Shown here piece after piece: positions 20,727 through 29,527 of a DNA stretch of 64,000 bases (the first letter of the stretch is position 1; each line of letters opens with the position of its first letter). Both the position numbers and the translations under genes were made by a program. Below the pieces are notes generated by a model, which was not told where the DNA came from, did no database searches, and saw only the letters and a program-made list of their open reading frames with translations. The DNA is taken from assembly GCF_003254645.1 (NCBI RefSeq), contig NZ_PNFD01000001.1, positions 744,001-808,000 of the forward strand, written 5' to 3'. The DNA is from Microbacterium suaedae. GTDB taxonomy: Bacteria; Actinomycetota; Actinomycetes; Actinomycetales; Microbacteriaceae.

Positions 20727-22025
20727 TCAGACGCCGGCGTAGCCCTGGCCTGCGGCCTCGACCCCGGGATAGAGGGGGAAGGCGTTCGCGAGTGCTTCGA
20801 CCCGCGCACGGAGCGCCGAGGTGTCGGGATTCGGCAGCAGCGCCAGCGCGATGACGTCGGCGACCTCGGTGAACTCCGCATCGCCGAATCCGCGCGTCGC
20901 GAGCGCCGGGGTGCCGATGCGCAGCCCCGACGTCACCATCGGCGGGCGCGGATCGTCCGGCACGGAGTTGCGGTTGACGGTGATGCGGATCTCGTGGAGG
21001 AGGTCTTCGGCCTCCTGGCCGTTGATGGCGGCGTCGCGCAGATCGACGAGCACGAGGTGCACATCGGTGCCGCCCGAGCGAACAGAAATGCCGGCGTCGG
21101 CGACGTCCTGCTGCTGGAGACGCTCAGCGAGGATCTGCGCGCCGCGCACGGTGCGCTTCTGCCGATCGGCAAAGTCATCGCTCGCCGCCAGCTTGAACGC
21201 GGTCGCCTTCGCCGCGATCACGTGCATGAGCGGACCTCCCTGCTGCCCGGGGAAGACGGCCGAGTTGATCTTCTTCGCGATGTCGCCGTCGTTCGTCAGG
21301 ATGAAGCCCGATCGGGGGCCGCCGATGGTCTTGTGAACGGTCGACGAGACGACGTGCGCGTGCGGGACGGGGTTCGGGTGCGCACCGGCCGCCACGAGGC
21401 CCGCGAAGTGGGCCATGTCGACCCAGAGGTATGCACCGACCTCGTCGGCGATGCGACGGAACTCGGCGAAGTCGAGCTGTCGAGGATAGGCCGACCACCC
21501 GGCGATGATGACCTTCGGCTTGTGCTCGTGCGCGAGGCGGCGAACCTCATCCATGTCGACGAGCGAGGTGGCGGGGTCGACGCCGTAGGCGACGATGTCG
21601 TAGAGGCGACCGGAGAAGTTGATCTTCATCCCGTGCGTGAGGTGACCGCCGTGATCGAGCGACAGGCCGAGGACCGTGTCGCCCTGACGGGCGAGCGCGT
21701 GGAGGACCGCCGCATTCGCGGTCGCGCCCGAGTGCGGCTGCACGTTCGCGTATGCGGCGCCGAAGAGCGACTTCGCCCGCTCGATCGCGAGGTTCTCCGC
21801 GACGTCGACCTCCTCGCAGCCGCCGTAGTACCGGCGCCCCGGGTAGCCCTCGGCGTACTTGTTCGTGAGAACGGATCCCTGCGACTGCAGGACCGAGAGC
21901 GGGACGAAGTTCTCGGAGGCGATCATCTCGAGGAATCCGCGCTGCCGATCGAGCTCCCGCTGGAGGACCTCCGCGATCTCGGGATCGGCCTCGGAGAGGG
22001 GGGCGTTGAACAGCGATTCGGTCAT
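20727..22025 (-). CDS. glyA: Serine hydroxymethyltransferase
   Basis: A 432-residue PLP enzyme that converts serine and THF to glycine and 5,10-methylene-THF. It has ASENFVP near the N-terminus, [13 protein letters not shown], the [12 protein letters not shown] segment and the PLP lysine in [11 protein letters not shown]. Length and order are standard. The mRNA leader carries a ZTP riboswitch and a GGAG ribosome site 6 bases before the ATG at 22025. Together with folD directly downstream it supplies one-carbon units for purine synthesis, the pathway that ZTP reports on. Confidence 0.98.
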   Translation of the reverse strand: MTESLFNAPLSEADPEIAEVLQRELDRQRGFLEMIASENFVPLSVLQSQGSVLTNKYAEGYPGRRYYGGCEEVDVAENLAIERAKSLFGAAYANVQPHSGATANAAVLHALARQGDTVLGLSLDHGGHLTHGMKINFSGRLYDIVAYGVDPATSLVDMDEVRRLAHEHKPKVIIAGWSAYPRQLDFAEFRRIADEVGAYLWVDMAHFAGLVAAGAHPNPVPHAHVVSSTVHKTIGGPRSGFILTNDGDIAKKINSAVFPGQQGGPLMHVIAAKATAFKLAASDDFADRQKRTVRGAQILAERLQQQDVADAGISVRSGGTDVHLVLVDLRDAAINGQEAEDLLHEIRITVNRNSVPDDPRPPMVTSGLRIGTPALATRGFGDAEFTEVADVIALALLPNPDTSALRARVEALANAFPLYPGVEAAGQGYAGV

Positions 22026-22059
22026 GCGTGCTCCAGAACGACTCAGCGGAAATCAGGGG

Positions 22060-22142
22060 ATCGCTTCGGCCCAGGCGCGCGGTCGAATGCCGTTCAGGGT
22101 GTCGCTCCCCGGTGGTGACCCACCTCGGGCGCCAGTCGCGAC
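22060..22142 (-). promoter_or_regulatory. ZTP (pfl) riboswitch upstream of glyA-folD
   Basis: On the minus strand the leader reads, in order, GTCGCGACTGGCG, GAGGTGGG, CCACCGGGGAGCGAC and, after a variable stretch, CGCGCCTGGGCC. These are the conserved blocks of the pfl motif: GACUGGCG, GGUGGG...CCACCGGGGAGC with a closing helix (GTCGC/GCGAC) and the pseudoknot-forming GCCUGGGC. ZTP/ZMP riboswitches of this class are known ahead of glyA and folD. The aptamer ends about 34 bases before the glyA start, so control may act on translation initiation or on early termination; the expression platform was not resolved. Confidence 0.93.
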
Positions 22143-22177
22143 GGAACCGATCATAGCGCGTCAGCGGTCCGAAAGAA

Positions 22178-22223
22178 GCCGCCGGGGTGGGGCGAGCTGA
22201 TCAGCTCGCCCCACCCCGGCGGC
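22178..22223 (-). terminator. 46-bp perfect palindrome terminator after the S1 protease gene
   Basis: Two exactly complementary 23-base arms meeting at GCTGATCAGC, 22 bases past the stop of the minus-strand protease gene. On that strand it is followed by TTCTTTC, giving a good intrinsic terminator. It also insulates the glyA leader. Confidence 0.88.
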
Positions 22224-22244
22224 TCGTATGCGCTGCCGCTGGTG

Positions 22245-24338
22245 TCAGGCGCGGATCGCGCGACGGATCGCGAGAAGCGCGGCACCGGCGATGAGTGCGA
22301 ACGCGGCGCCGCCTGCGAGCGGAAGCACCGTGGCGTTCACGTCCGCGCCGGTCGCGGCGAGCTCCTCGCCGCCCGCGTCACCGGAGTCACCTGCATCTCC
22401 GGAGTCGCCCGCACCGCCCCCGCCGCCGGGCGCAGCGGCGCCGACGACCGAGAACGTGGACGAGGCCGACGCGCTGGAGACGCCGTCGATCGACTGCGAC
22501 GCCGAGACGGTGTACTCGCCGGCCGGGAGGTCCTGGAAGAGCTCAGCCATCCACGTGCCGCCCTCGACGATGACCTCGGTCGACTGTGCGCCGGTTGCGT
22601 CAAGCGTGGCCGACATCTCGGCGATGTTGTCGCCCTCGATCGTCACAGTGACGGTCGCGCCCTCGATGGACGACTCGCCAACGATCTCGGTGAGCTCGCC
22701 CTCCGTGTACGAGCCGCCGTTCTCGGGCGTCACGATCGCGGGAGCTCCCGGGACCACCGTGAAGGAAGCCCGGCTGGGCTCGGACGCGACGCCCTGGTAG
22801 GTCTGGACGGCGCTGACAGTGTACTCACCGAACCCGAGCTCGGTCGCGACCGACCACGTGCCGTCGTCGGCCACCGTGGCGGTGCCCTCGACGTCACCGG
22901 TCAGCGAGACCTCGGCGCCGGGCTGGCCGGTTCCGGTGATCTCCGTGATGGTCTCGGTCGTACTCGACTCGTTGCCCGGGCTGGTGATACCGGGGGCATC
23001 GACCTGGATCTCGCTCGTCTCGACGGTCGCGTCGACCCGCTCCGAGACGTCGAAGCCCTTCGTGGCCTGCAGCGAGATGTCGAACGAACCGACCGTTTCG
23101 GGCGCCGGGAAGGCGAAGTAGCCGTTCTCGTTGGCCCCGAAGACGCCCTCGATGTCGCCGGAGACGGTGACCTCCGAGTTCGCGGGAGCGGATCCCTCGA
23201 ACCAACCGCCGCGAACGGTGGCCGCCGTGGTGACCTCGGGCTCGGCGATGTCGAGCGCGACGGTGTACCCCGGGGCGACCGCGAGCGCCGCCTGCAGATC
23301 GGCGAAGAAGAGCTGGTCTCCCGAGCTCGAACCGCCGCTGACGATACCCACCGCGGTGTTGCCGATCAGGACGGCACCGCCGGAGTCGCCGTTGAGCACG
23401 AGGGGCTCGCCGCCTGTCTGCACGGCGAGGAATCCGTAGACGAAATGACCCGACACTTTCGCCCAGCCGCGATTGACGACCTCACCGGACTCGAAGCCGG
23501 TCGTGCGTCCGCTGCGCTGGATCACGTCGCCGACCGACGCCTCGCCGATTCCGTTCACCGAGATGGTCGACGCCGCGAGGTCATCCTGGCCCTGCGTGGT
23601 CCAGTCGGTGACCTCGGGCAGGAGCGTGAGATCCGGGTTGATCGCGTCGATGACGGCGATGTCCGTCGACGACGGGTCTCCGTCGGCGCCAGTGCTGTCA
23701 CCGGGGCCGCCGTACTGGTGGAAGCCGTAGGTGCCGAGATCCGCGTAGGCCTCGGGGGAATAGGTCGGCGCCTCGTTTGCGACGTTGTCGTCGCTCGAGG
23801 GAACGGAGAGGAGGACCTCGGGTCCCGCACCGTCGGCGGCGCAGTGACCAGCCGTGATGACGGCGGGCTCACCCTCGGGCGACCACCCTGCGAAGCCCGT
23901 GGAGCAGACCGAAGCACCCTCGGGCGTCGGGAACACGATTCCCGCGCCTCCGACGACTTCATCGGCCGACGCCGCGACGAACTGTTCTTCCGCAGGAACG
24001 GCGACGACGTCGACGTTCTCGAAGTCGTCCTCAAGCTGCTGCGCCTGGTCGACGGTCGCAGCCGTGGCGACGAACCCGTCCTCGCCGCTCTGCCCCTCAT
24101 CGAGGACCTTCACCGTGATGCTGCTCGACTCGTCGTCGGTCGTGATGCTGACGACACCGTCGAGCTGCATCGCCTCCGCGAGGAAACCGTTCTCGTTCGC
24201 CGTTTCCGGCGAATCAAGCGACGCCTCCGGCGCCGCTTCTCCGGCCACTGCCGGCGTCATGATCAGGCCACCTGCGGCGAATGCCACCGCGGTGCCGATC
24301 GCCCCCAGACGCGAGGCCCGTGTGAATGTGGAGCGCAA
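22245..24338 (-). CDS. Secreted trypsin-like (S1) serine protease with Ig-like repeats and LAATG wall anchor
   Basis: A 697-residue protein. After a signal peptide (cleavage near VAGEA) and a ~110-residue pro-region, the protease domain shows the triad: His in ITAGHC (~166), Asp in STDIAVID (~226) and Ser in NGDSGGAV (~317), in an alpha-lytic/streptogrisin-like layout. Ig-like repeats follow (units starting SPGNESSTTETITEITG and PENGGSYTEGELTEIVG), then a Gly-rich spacer and LAATG, a hydrophobic helix and a basic tail for sortase attachment. It should be a cell-wall-bound protease; the target is unknown. It is divergent from the META lipoprotein gene and ends in a strong terminator. Confidence 0.9.
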   Translation of the reverse strand: MRSTFTRASRLGAIGTAVAFAAGGLIMTPAVAGEAAPEASLDSPETANENGFLAEAMQLDGVVSITTDDESSSITVKVLDEGQSGEDGFVATAATVDQAQQLEDDFENVDVVAVPAEEQFVAASADEVVGGAGIVFPTPEGASVCSTGFAGWSPEGEPAVITAGHCAADGAGPEVLLSVPSSDDNVANEAPTYSPEAYADLGTYGFHQYGGPGDSTGADGDPSSTDIAVIDAINPDLTLLPEVTDWTTQGQDDLAASTISVNGIGEASVGDVIQRSGRTTGFESGEVVNRGWAKVSGHFVYGFLAVQTGGEPLVLNGDSGGAVLIGNTAVGIVSGGSSSGDQLFFADLQAALAVAPGYTVALDIAEPEVTTAATVRGGWFEGSAPANSEVTVSGDIEGVFGANENGYFAFPAPETVGSFDISLQATKGFDVSERVDATVETSEIQVDAPGITSPGNESSTTETITEITGTGQPGAEVSLTGDVEGTATVADDGTWSVATELGFGEYTVSAVQTYQGVASEPSRASFTVVPGAPAIVTPENGGSYTEGELTEIVGESSIEGATVTVTIEGDNIAEMSATLDATGAQSTEVIVEGGTWMAELFQDLPAGEYTVSASQSIDGVSSASASSTFSVVGAAAPGGGGGAGDSGDAGDSGDAGGEELAATGADVNATVLPLAGGAAFALIAGAALLAIRRAIRA

Positions 24339-24440
24339 GGATATCCCCCATGGTCTGTGGCAACGCAGTCGCCAATCCGCTCTGGTCTCGCCTGCCCCAC
24401 CGATGGATTCAGCGCATCCTCAGCTTGGACACAGCGTCTC

Positions 24441-24468
24441 CACACTACAGAAGAACGTCGGTAGTGTG
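24441..24468. promoter_or_regulatory. 8-12-8 inverted repeat in the protease/META lipoprotein divergent region
   Basis: CACACTAC and GTAGTGTG are perfect complements 12 bases apart, about 40 bases before the META lipoprotein start and 100 bases before the protease start. Position between divergent genes suits an operator; an mRNA hairpin is also possible. Confidence 0.4.
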
Positions 24469-24508
24469 AGGGTCCGAGCGAAGATCGCCCGACCACCGGA
24501 GGACGACT

Positions 24509-24901
24509 ATGACGAAGAGCCGCCGCCTCGCCCTGATGTTCCTCGTCGGGGCTTCGTCCGCCGCACTCGCCGGCTGCGCATCCGGCGCCACTCCGGGAGG
24601 AGAATCCGTGGATCCCCAGGACTATGTCGGCGCGACGTTCGCCAGCACCGAGCAGGGCGAGCCGTACCTCACGTTCGCCGACGACGGCACGTACAGCGGG
24701 TCCGACGGCTGCAACGGCCTGAACGGCACGTACGAGGTCGAAGGCGAGGAGCTCCTCCTCGAGCCCGGTCTGATGACGCAGAAGGCCTGCCCGGATATCG
24801 ACACCTGGCTGCACAACGCCGCCCAGGTCCAGCTCGACGGCGACACTCTGATCGTCTACGACGCAGCCGACGCCGAGATCGGCTCGCTCAGCCGCAGCTG
24901 A
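24509..24901 (+). CDS. META-domain lipoprotein
   Basis: A 130-residue protein with a lipoprotein signal and lipobox LAGCA (Cys23), so it is expected on the outer membrane face of the cytoplasmic membrane. The mature part matches the META/HslJ-like domain: YLTFADDGTYSGSDGCNGLNGTY followed by the second Cys in TQKAC, a typical disulphide pair. HslJ-type proteins are linked to stress and antibiotic tolerance, but no activity can be assigned. A GGAGGA ribosome site lies 8 bases before ATG. Followed by a strong hairpin terminator. Confidence 0.85.
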   Translation: MTKSRRLALMFLVGASSAALAGCASGATPGGESVDPQDYVGATFASTEQGEPYLTFADDGTYSGSDGCNGLNGTYEVEGEELLLEPGLMTQKACPDIDTWLHNAAQVQLDGDTLIVYDAADAEIGSLSRS

Positions 24902-24923
24902 TCCGGTTTCCACAGACATCAGC

Positions 24924-24965
24924 ACGACGGCCCACGATCCGAATCCTCGGATCGTGGGCCGTCGT
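24924..24965 (+). terminator. Terminator after the META lipoprotein gene
   Basis: Perfect 19-base arms (start ACGACGGCCCACGATCCGA) with a four-base loop, 23 bases past the stop, followed by CTTGGG. The rest of the 308-base gap to the sigma-factor gene (24966-25209) shows no gene; it presumably carries the promoter of the sigma-FnIII gene, but no consensus box stands out. Confidence 0.85.
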
Positions 24966-25209
24966 CTTGGGTAGTTGCTCCACGTTCACAACCGCTCGGA
25001 CTGACTCCCCCGATGCCGAGCGACGTATCTCTCTCACCCCAGAAGACGGGCGGGGCGCCGTTTCATGACGCGAATCCGCGAAGTTTTTCCCGTTCGTTCA
25101 GAAAACCTAGGTCAGACCGGATATCCGCCGAGAGTTCGACGTGGGGCTTGGCATGTCGCGCACACGAGGGGCAGAATCGTGCGGAAGCCCGAAAGCCCTG
25201 AGGAGAGTC

Positions 25210-28071
25210 ATGCCTACATCACACGGAGGCGACGTCGACGACGTCGCAGACGTGTCTGACGGCGACCTCGTCCTCCGTTCCCGCTCGGGCGACACCGCCG
25301 CGTTCGCCGAGTTGTGGTCGCGCCACTACCGGTCGGGAGTGACGGCCGCACGCAACATCACCTCGAGCATCGATCCGGATGATCTGGTGCAGGAGGCGTA
25401 CGCAAAGATCTTCCAGACCGTGCGGCGCGGCGGCGGGCCGACGAGCTCGTTCCGCGCCTATCTCTTCACGACCATCCGGAACACGGCCGCCACCTGGGGT
25501 CGATCCCACGACGATGTGGCGATCGAGGAGATCGACACCTTCGAGGATCCGGACAGCACCGATGAAGCGGCCGAAGCGGCCCTCGACCGCGGGATCACGC
25601 ACGCCGCGTTCCGCAGCCTCCCCACGCGATGGCAGGAGGTGCTCTGGTACACCGAGATCGAGCAGATGAGGCCGCGCGAGGCAGCCCCTCTTCTCGGCCT
25701 GAAGGCGTCCGCCGTCTCGCAGCTCGCCGCGCGCGCCCGCGAAGGGCTGCGCGAAGCCTGGATCCAGGCGCATCTCGCGTCCGTGACCGACGGATCAGAG
25801 CATCAGTGGGTCATCGAACGCCTCGGCGCGCGCACGCGCGGCAACATCGGCACACGGGACCGCAAGCGTCTCGAGACGCATCTCGCCGACTGCGCTCGCT
25901 GCGCGATCGTCGCCTCGGAGGCCGATGACGTCGGCGGCCGCCTGGCGATGATCCTGCTTCCGCTCGCGATCGGGATCCCGGCAGCGAGCGCGTACCTCGC
26001 GTCGGTGCAGCGCGGTGACGAGGCGTTCGTCGCGCTCGCGGCGATGCCGCCCGCCGTCATCGAGGGCGGAGCCGCCGCGGGCGGGGTCGTCGTCGCCGGA
26101 GGAGCGACCGTCGCACCCGGAGCGGGAGGCTCGAGTGGCGGCACCTCGGCAGGGGCCGCCTGGACCATCGGCGGGCTCGTCACCGCCGGCTTCGCCGCGA
26201 CGGCCGTCGCCGTCGCGGTGGCTGTGGCGTCGGTCACGTCGCCCCCTTCCGTTCCTTCCGCTGCCGGAGATGCATTTGGCAGCGATGCCACCCCCGAAAG
26301 CGCATCGATCGAGGCCTCGGACGAGCTCGTCTCCGATGAAACGACCGACGCCGCTCCCGACGAGGTCGACGATGAGGCCGACGACGCGGTCTCACCCCTG
26401 CGCATCGCTGGTGTACACGTCGACGATGCGGCGGCACGCGTCATCACGATGAACGTCGCAGGCGAACCCGGGCGCACCGTCAGCGTTCAGGCCGCGGGCG
26501 GATCGGCGTCCGGTGCCGGCGGCACGAGGAACACCCCCGCCACGTCGCTCGTGCACGCGGTCGCCGGGCCCGCTCTCGACTCGGCGCGGGTCGCTCCCGA
26601 CGGATCCGCGAGACTCACGTTCTCCCTCACTGCAGAGCAGGTGCGGAGTGACGTATCGCTGTCGGTCGTCTACGCGTCCTCGGCCGACGCTCCCGTCTCG
26701 ATGACGCTCTCCGCCCTCGGCGTCCGCCCCGAACTGCTCGCGGCTCTCGCGCCCACGGTGCAGACGTCGCCGACGCCGGAGCCGAAGCCGAAGCTCGATC
26801 CGGAGCCGGAACCAGAACCCGAGGACACTCCGACCCCGGATCCCACCCCGACACCCACCCCGGAGCCGGCGCCCTCGACCGAACCGGCACCCTCGCCTAC
26901 CCCGGAGCCGACGCCCGAACCGGACCCGACGCCCACACCTGACCCCGAACCGACGCCCGAGCCCAAGCCGGAGCCGGAGCCCACGCTCACGGCGCCGACC
27001 GAGGTCGTCGCCTCGCTCGACGGCGACACGGTGCAGATCGAGTGGACCCCCGTGGATGCCGCCGACGAGTACGAAGTCTTCTTCGACACCGACGCCGACT
27101 TCGACGGCGCGGAGCAGATCGAGGAGACGACGCAGACGACGCTCGAGACCGACGCACCGGCTCCCGGCACGTACTTCTACTTCGTCGTCTCCGTCGCGGG
27201 CGACGAGCGGAGCGATCCTGCGGTCACGGAGGATCCGATCGAGGTTGCGGACGCGGCGCCATCCGCCCCGACGAACCTCGAGGTGACCGGGGCCGGACAG
27301 CTCACCTGGACGGCATCGCGGGACGACGTCGGCATCGCCGAGTACATCGTGCTCCGAGACGAGGAGCCCATCGGGACAGCCGAGGACGCCGCCTACGCGG
27401 ACGGAGCGGACCTCGGCCCCGGAGCCTACGAGTACACCGTGCTCGCGGTCGACACCGCCGGGAACGAGAGCGCCCCGAGCACACCGGCCATCCGTACCGT
27501 CGAAGACACCCAGGATCCCTCGGTTCCACAGGATGTGGGCGTCACCTTCGACGGCACGGTCTCGTGGAGCCCGTCGTCCGACAATGTCGGCGTGACGGGG
27601 TACATCGTGTACCGCGACGGCGAAGAGATCGCCCGCACCGAGGGCACCGCATCCTCGGATGAAGACGTCCTCGTCGCCGCTTCCCATGCCTACACGGTCG
27701 TCGCATTCAACGCGGCGGGGAACGAGAGCGCACACAGTGAGGCCGCCCACGGGGCCCCGCTGCCGGACGGCACGCCGGCGTTCACCAGCGCATCGGAGAC
27801 CGCCGCTCGGGAGCAGTACGAGGTGGTCGTGTCCGGAGCACCGGGGGCGACCGTCCGCGCGACACTCACCAAGGGATCGGCCGAAGGATCGGCCGCGGAG
27901 AAGACACTCGACGAAAACGGCGTCGCGACCTTCACGGTGACGGGCGCGACCGATCCGTCGAAGATTGTGCTCGCCCTGCGCTACGAAGGCGTCACAGCGA
28001 ACGGCGATGCCGTCATCGGCCCGGAGACCTCGGCCACCCTCTCTGAGATCCTCGCCCTCGGCGCCCTGTAG
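25210..28071 (+). CDS. ECF sigma factor fused to zinc-finger anti-sigma-like motif, membrane helix and FnIII domains
   Basis: A 953-residue fusion. Residues ~15-190 form an ECF sigma factor: region 2 ([11 protein letters not shown]...[15 protein letters not shown]) and region 4 ([18 protein letters not shown]...[19 protein letters not shown]). Around 222-230 is HLADCARC, the HxxxCxxC motif of zinc anti-sigma domains. One convincing transmembrane helix follows (~320-344), then an acidic and Pro/Glu/Thr linker (~515-595) and three fibronectin III-like domains (~596-683, 684-767, 768-850) plus a last beta domain. The topology puts the sigma part inside and FnIII outside. ATG 25210 has AGGAGA upstream. 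Large ECF groups with such extensions are known in actinobacteria; ligand and release mechanism are unknown. Confidence 0.88.
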   Translation: MPTSHGGDVDDVADVSDGDLVLRSRSGDTAAFAELWSRHYRSGVTAARNITSSIDPDDLVQEAYAKIFQTVRRGGGPTSSFRAYLFTTIRNTAATWGRSHDDVAIEEIDTFEDPDSTDEAAEAALDRGITHAAFRSLPTRWQEVLWYTEIEQMRPREAAPLLGLKASAVSQLAARAREGLREAWIQAHLASVTDGSEHQWVIERLGARTRGNIGTRDRKRLETHLADCARCAIVASEADDVGGRLAMILLPLAIGIPAASAYLASVQRGDEAFVALAAMPPAVIEGGAAAGGVVVAGGATVAPGAGGSSGGTSAGAAWTIGGLVTAGFAATAVAVAVAVASVTSPPSVPSAAGDAFGSDATPESASIEASDELVSDETTDAAPDEVDDEADDAVSPLRIAGVHVDDAAARVITMNVAGEPGRTVSVQAAGGSASGAGGTRNTPATSLVHAVAGPALDSARVAPDGSARLTFSLTAEQVRSDVSLSVVYASSADAPVSMTLSALGVRPELLAALAPTVQTSPTPEPKPKLDPEPEPEPEDTPTPDPTPTPTPEPAPSTEPAPSPTPEPTPEPDPTPTPDPEPTPEPKPEPEPTLTAPTEVVASLDGDTVQIEWTPVDAADEYEVFFDTDADFDGAEQIEETTQTTLETDAPAPGTYFYFVVSVAGDERSDPAVTEDPIEVADAAPSAPTNLEVTGAGQLTWTASRDDVGIAEYIVLRDEEPIGTAEDAAYADGADLGPGAYEYTVLAVDTAGNESAPSTPAIRTVEDTQDPSVPQDVGVTFDGTVSWSPSSDNVGVTGYIVYRDGEEIARTEGTASSDEDVLVAASHAYTVVAFNAAGNESAHSEAAHGAPLPDGTPAFTSASETAAREQYEVVVSGAPGATVRATLTKGSAEGSAAEKTLDENGVATFTVTGATDPSKIVLALRYEGVTANGDAVIGPETSATLSEILALGAL

Positions 28072-28113
28072 CGTTCGGTTACCCCACCGGCGCTCACTCG
28101 GCTGAAGCGAAGA

Positions 28114-28142
28114 AGACGCCGCCTCACCCGCAGGCGAGGCGG
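28114..28142 (-). terminator. Hairpin at the end of the DUF305 gene
   Basis: CCGCCTC (28119-28125) pairs with GAGGCGG (28136-28142), overlapping the last codons and stop of the minus-strand DUF305 gene. On that strand it is followed by GTCTTCTTCG, moderately T-rich. It may also stop the convergent sigma-FnIII transcript. Confidence 0.5.
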
Positions 28143-28771
28143 TTCGATATCGATTCGAGGGCGTCGATCTCGGCCTGCTGAGTTTCCTTCATCGAGGCGG
28201 CTGTGCGCAGCACAACCGGCTCGCTGCCGAGGTCAACGATCGCGTCAACCATGTCGACCGCGCCCTCGTGGTGTCGGATCATGAGGTCGACGAAGAGGCA
28301 GTCTCGGGCGGCGTCGCCGAGCTCCGCGAGGCGCGCGACGTCGGCCTCCGACGCCATCCCCATCTCGGCGAGCAGCTCTTCTTCGTCGGCCTGCGGAGGC
28401 GCGCCGTGATCGTGCTCGGAACCGCGCATCCACGTCATCAGCGGATCTCCTGCCTGCGGCAGCCCCCACTCGACGAGCCAGCCGTACATCTGGCCGCGCT
28501 GCGCCTGCTGCGCCGTCGCGATGTCGTAGGAGAGCATCCGCAGCTCTTCGTCATCGGTCGCGCGGTACTCGATCATCGCCATCTCGACGGCCTGCGCATG
28601 ATGCACCTGCATATCGCGCGCGAACCCCGCATCGGCAGCGTTCGGCCCCGCGTCGTCGTTTTCACCGCCGACCGCGACGATGCGCCCGATCGTGAAGGCG
28701 AGCGCCGCGACGATGACGACGGTCAGCAGCACGAACCAGCGGGGCACTCCCCCGCGCGGCCGTGCCGTCAC
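28124..28771 (-). CDS. DUF305 domain membrane-anchored protein
   Basis: A 215-residue protein with one N-terminal membrane helix (WFVLLTVVIVAALAFTIGRIVAV) and an extracytoplasmic DUF305 domain: FARDMQVHHAQAVEMA near the start and DLMIRHHEGAVDMVDA later are the two His-rich repeats of this ferritin-like helical family. DUF305 proteins are often near copper genes, but the activity is not established. The GTG start at 28771 overlaps the stop of the upstream DUF3105 gene by four bases, so the two are translationally coupled. The frame stays open further upstream, inside the DUF3105 gene, and that part is a shadow. Confidence 0.88.
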   Translation of the reverse strand: MTARPRGGVPRWFVLLTVVIVAALAFTIGRIVAVGGENDDAGPNAADAGFARDMQVHHAQAVEMAMIEYRATDDEELRMLSYDIATAQQAQRGQMYGWLVEWGLPQAGDPLMTWMRGSEHDHGAPPQADEEELLAEMGMASEADVARLAELGDAARDCLFVDLMIRHHEGAVDMVDAIVDLGSEPVVLRTAASMKETQQAEIDALESISNRLACG

Positions 28772-29460
28772 TGCCTGCCCGGGCCGTCGATCGCGCCCGT
28801 GCACTGCGCCCCCGGCTCGGGCACGTTGTCGCTGCGCCAGTACTCCTCGTAGAACTCTCGGATCCGCGCGTCCGACGAGTCGTCGACCTTCAGCTGCGCA
28901 TTCCACGCGCTCACGGCGATCGGGGTGTCCATCCCCGGATAGGGCGACAGGATCGAATAGCTCGACGGCGCGTACGACTCGAGCGTCTCGATGTCGGACG
29001 CGTCGACCTGCTCCGGGTCGTACGTGAGCCACACGGCACCGTGCTCGAGCGAGTGGACGGCGTTCTCGTTCGGCTGCGGCTCGGTGTAGACCCCGCAATT
29101 GAGCCACGCCACGTGGTGTGGCCCGCCCGCCGGCGGACTCTGCGGGTACTCGACGGCGCCTTCGACGTGATCCGTCCCGTTCTCGAAGGTCTCGACGCCG
29201 TCGATCGAGGCTCCCTCTCCCCCGGCGTCGTAGCGGTTCAACGGCTCGGGCGCCGTGACGTACACCGTGACGATCGCGGCAACCACGGCAATCGCAGCGA
29301 CGGATCCGGCGATCCAGGCGATCCGCTTCGTGCGACGTCGTCGCGCCTCGCGACGGCGCTTCTCGGCCTTCTCGGCCTGCCGCTTCTCATCGCGCTCCTG
29401 CGCGCGTCGCTTCTCGATCTCCGCCTGACGGGCGGGGTTGCCGCTTTTGCGCTGGGCCAT
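28768..29460 (-). CDS. DUF3105 domain membrane protein
   Basis: A 230-residue protein. A strongly basic cytoplasmic N-terminus (MAQRKSGNPARQ, then a Lys/Arg/Glu-rich helix) precedes one membrane helix at ~50-70, and the rest is an extracytoplasmic DUF3105 domain with PPAGGPHHVAWLNCGVY and NAVHSLEHGAVWLTY, whose conserved His and Cys suggest metal binding. ATG 29460 follows a GGAG. It is coupled to the DUF305 gene, a pairing seen often in actinobacteria. The function is unknown. Confidence 0.88.
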   Translation of the reverse strand: MAQRKSGNPARQAEIEKRRAQERDEKRQAEKAEKRRREARRRRTKRIAWIAGSVAAIAVVAAIVTVYVTAPEPLNRYDAGGEGASIDGVETFENGTDHVEGAVEYPQSPPAGGPHHVAWLNCGVYTEPQPNENAVHSLEHGAVWLTYDPEQVDASDIETLESYAPSSYSILSPYPGMDTPIAVSAWNAQLKVDDSSDARIREFYEEYWRSDNVPEPGAQCTGAIDGPGRQ

Positions 29461-29527
29461 GTCGCTCCGGGGGGTCGCTTTGCCCCTCGGGGCGGGGGCT
29501 CCCCCGATTCTATGCGAGCACATGAGC

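Noticed and set aside
19869..22118. Long plus-strand frame opposite folD and glyA
   Set aside because: It is a high-GC shadow of two well-recognised minus-strand enzymes and of the riboswitch.
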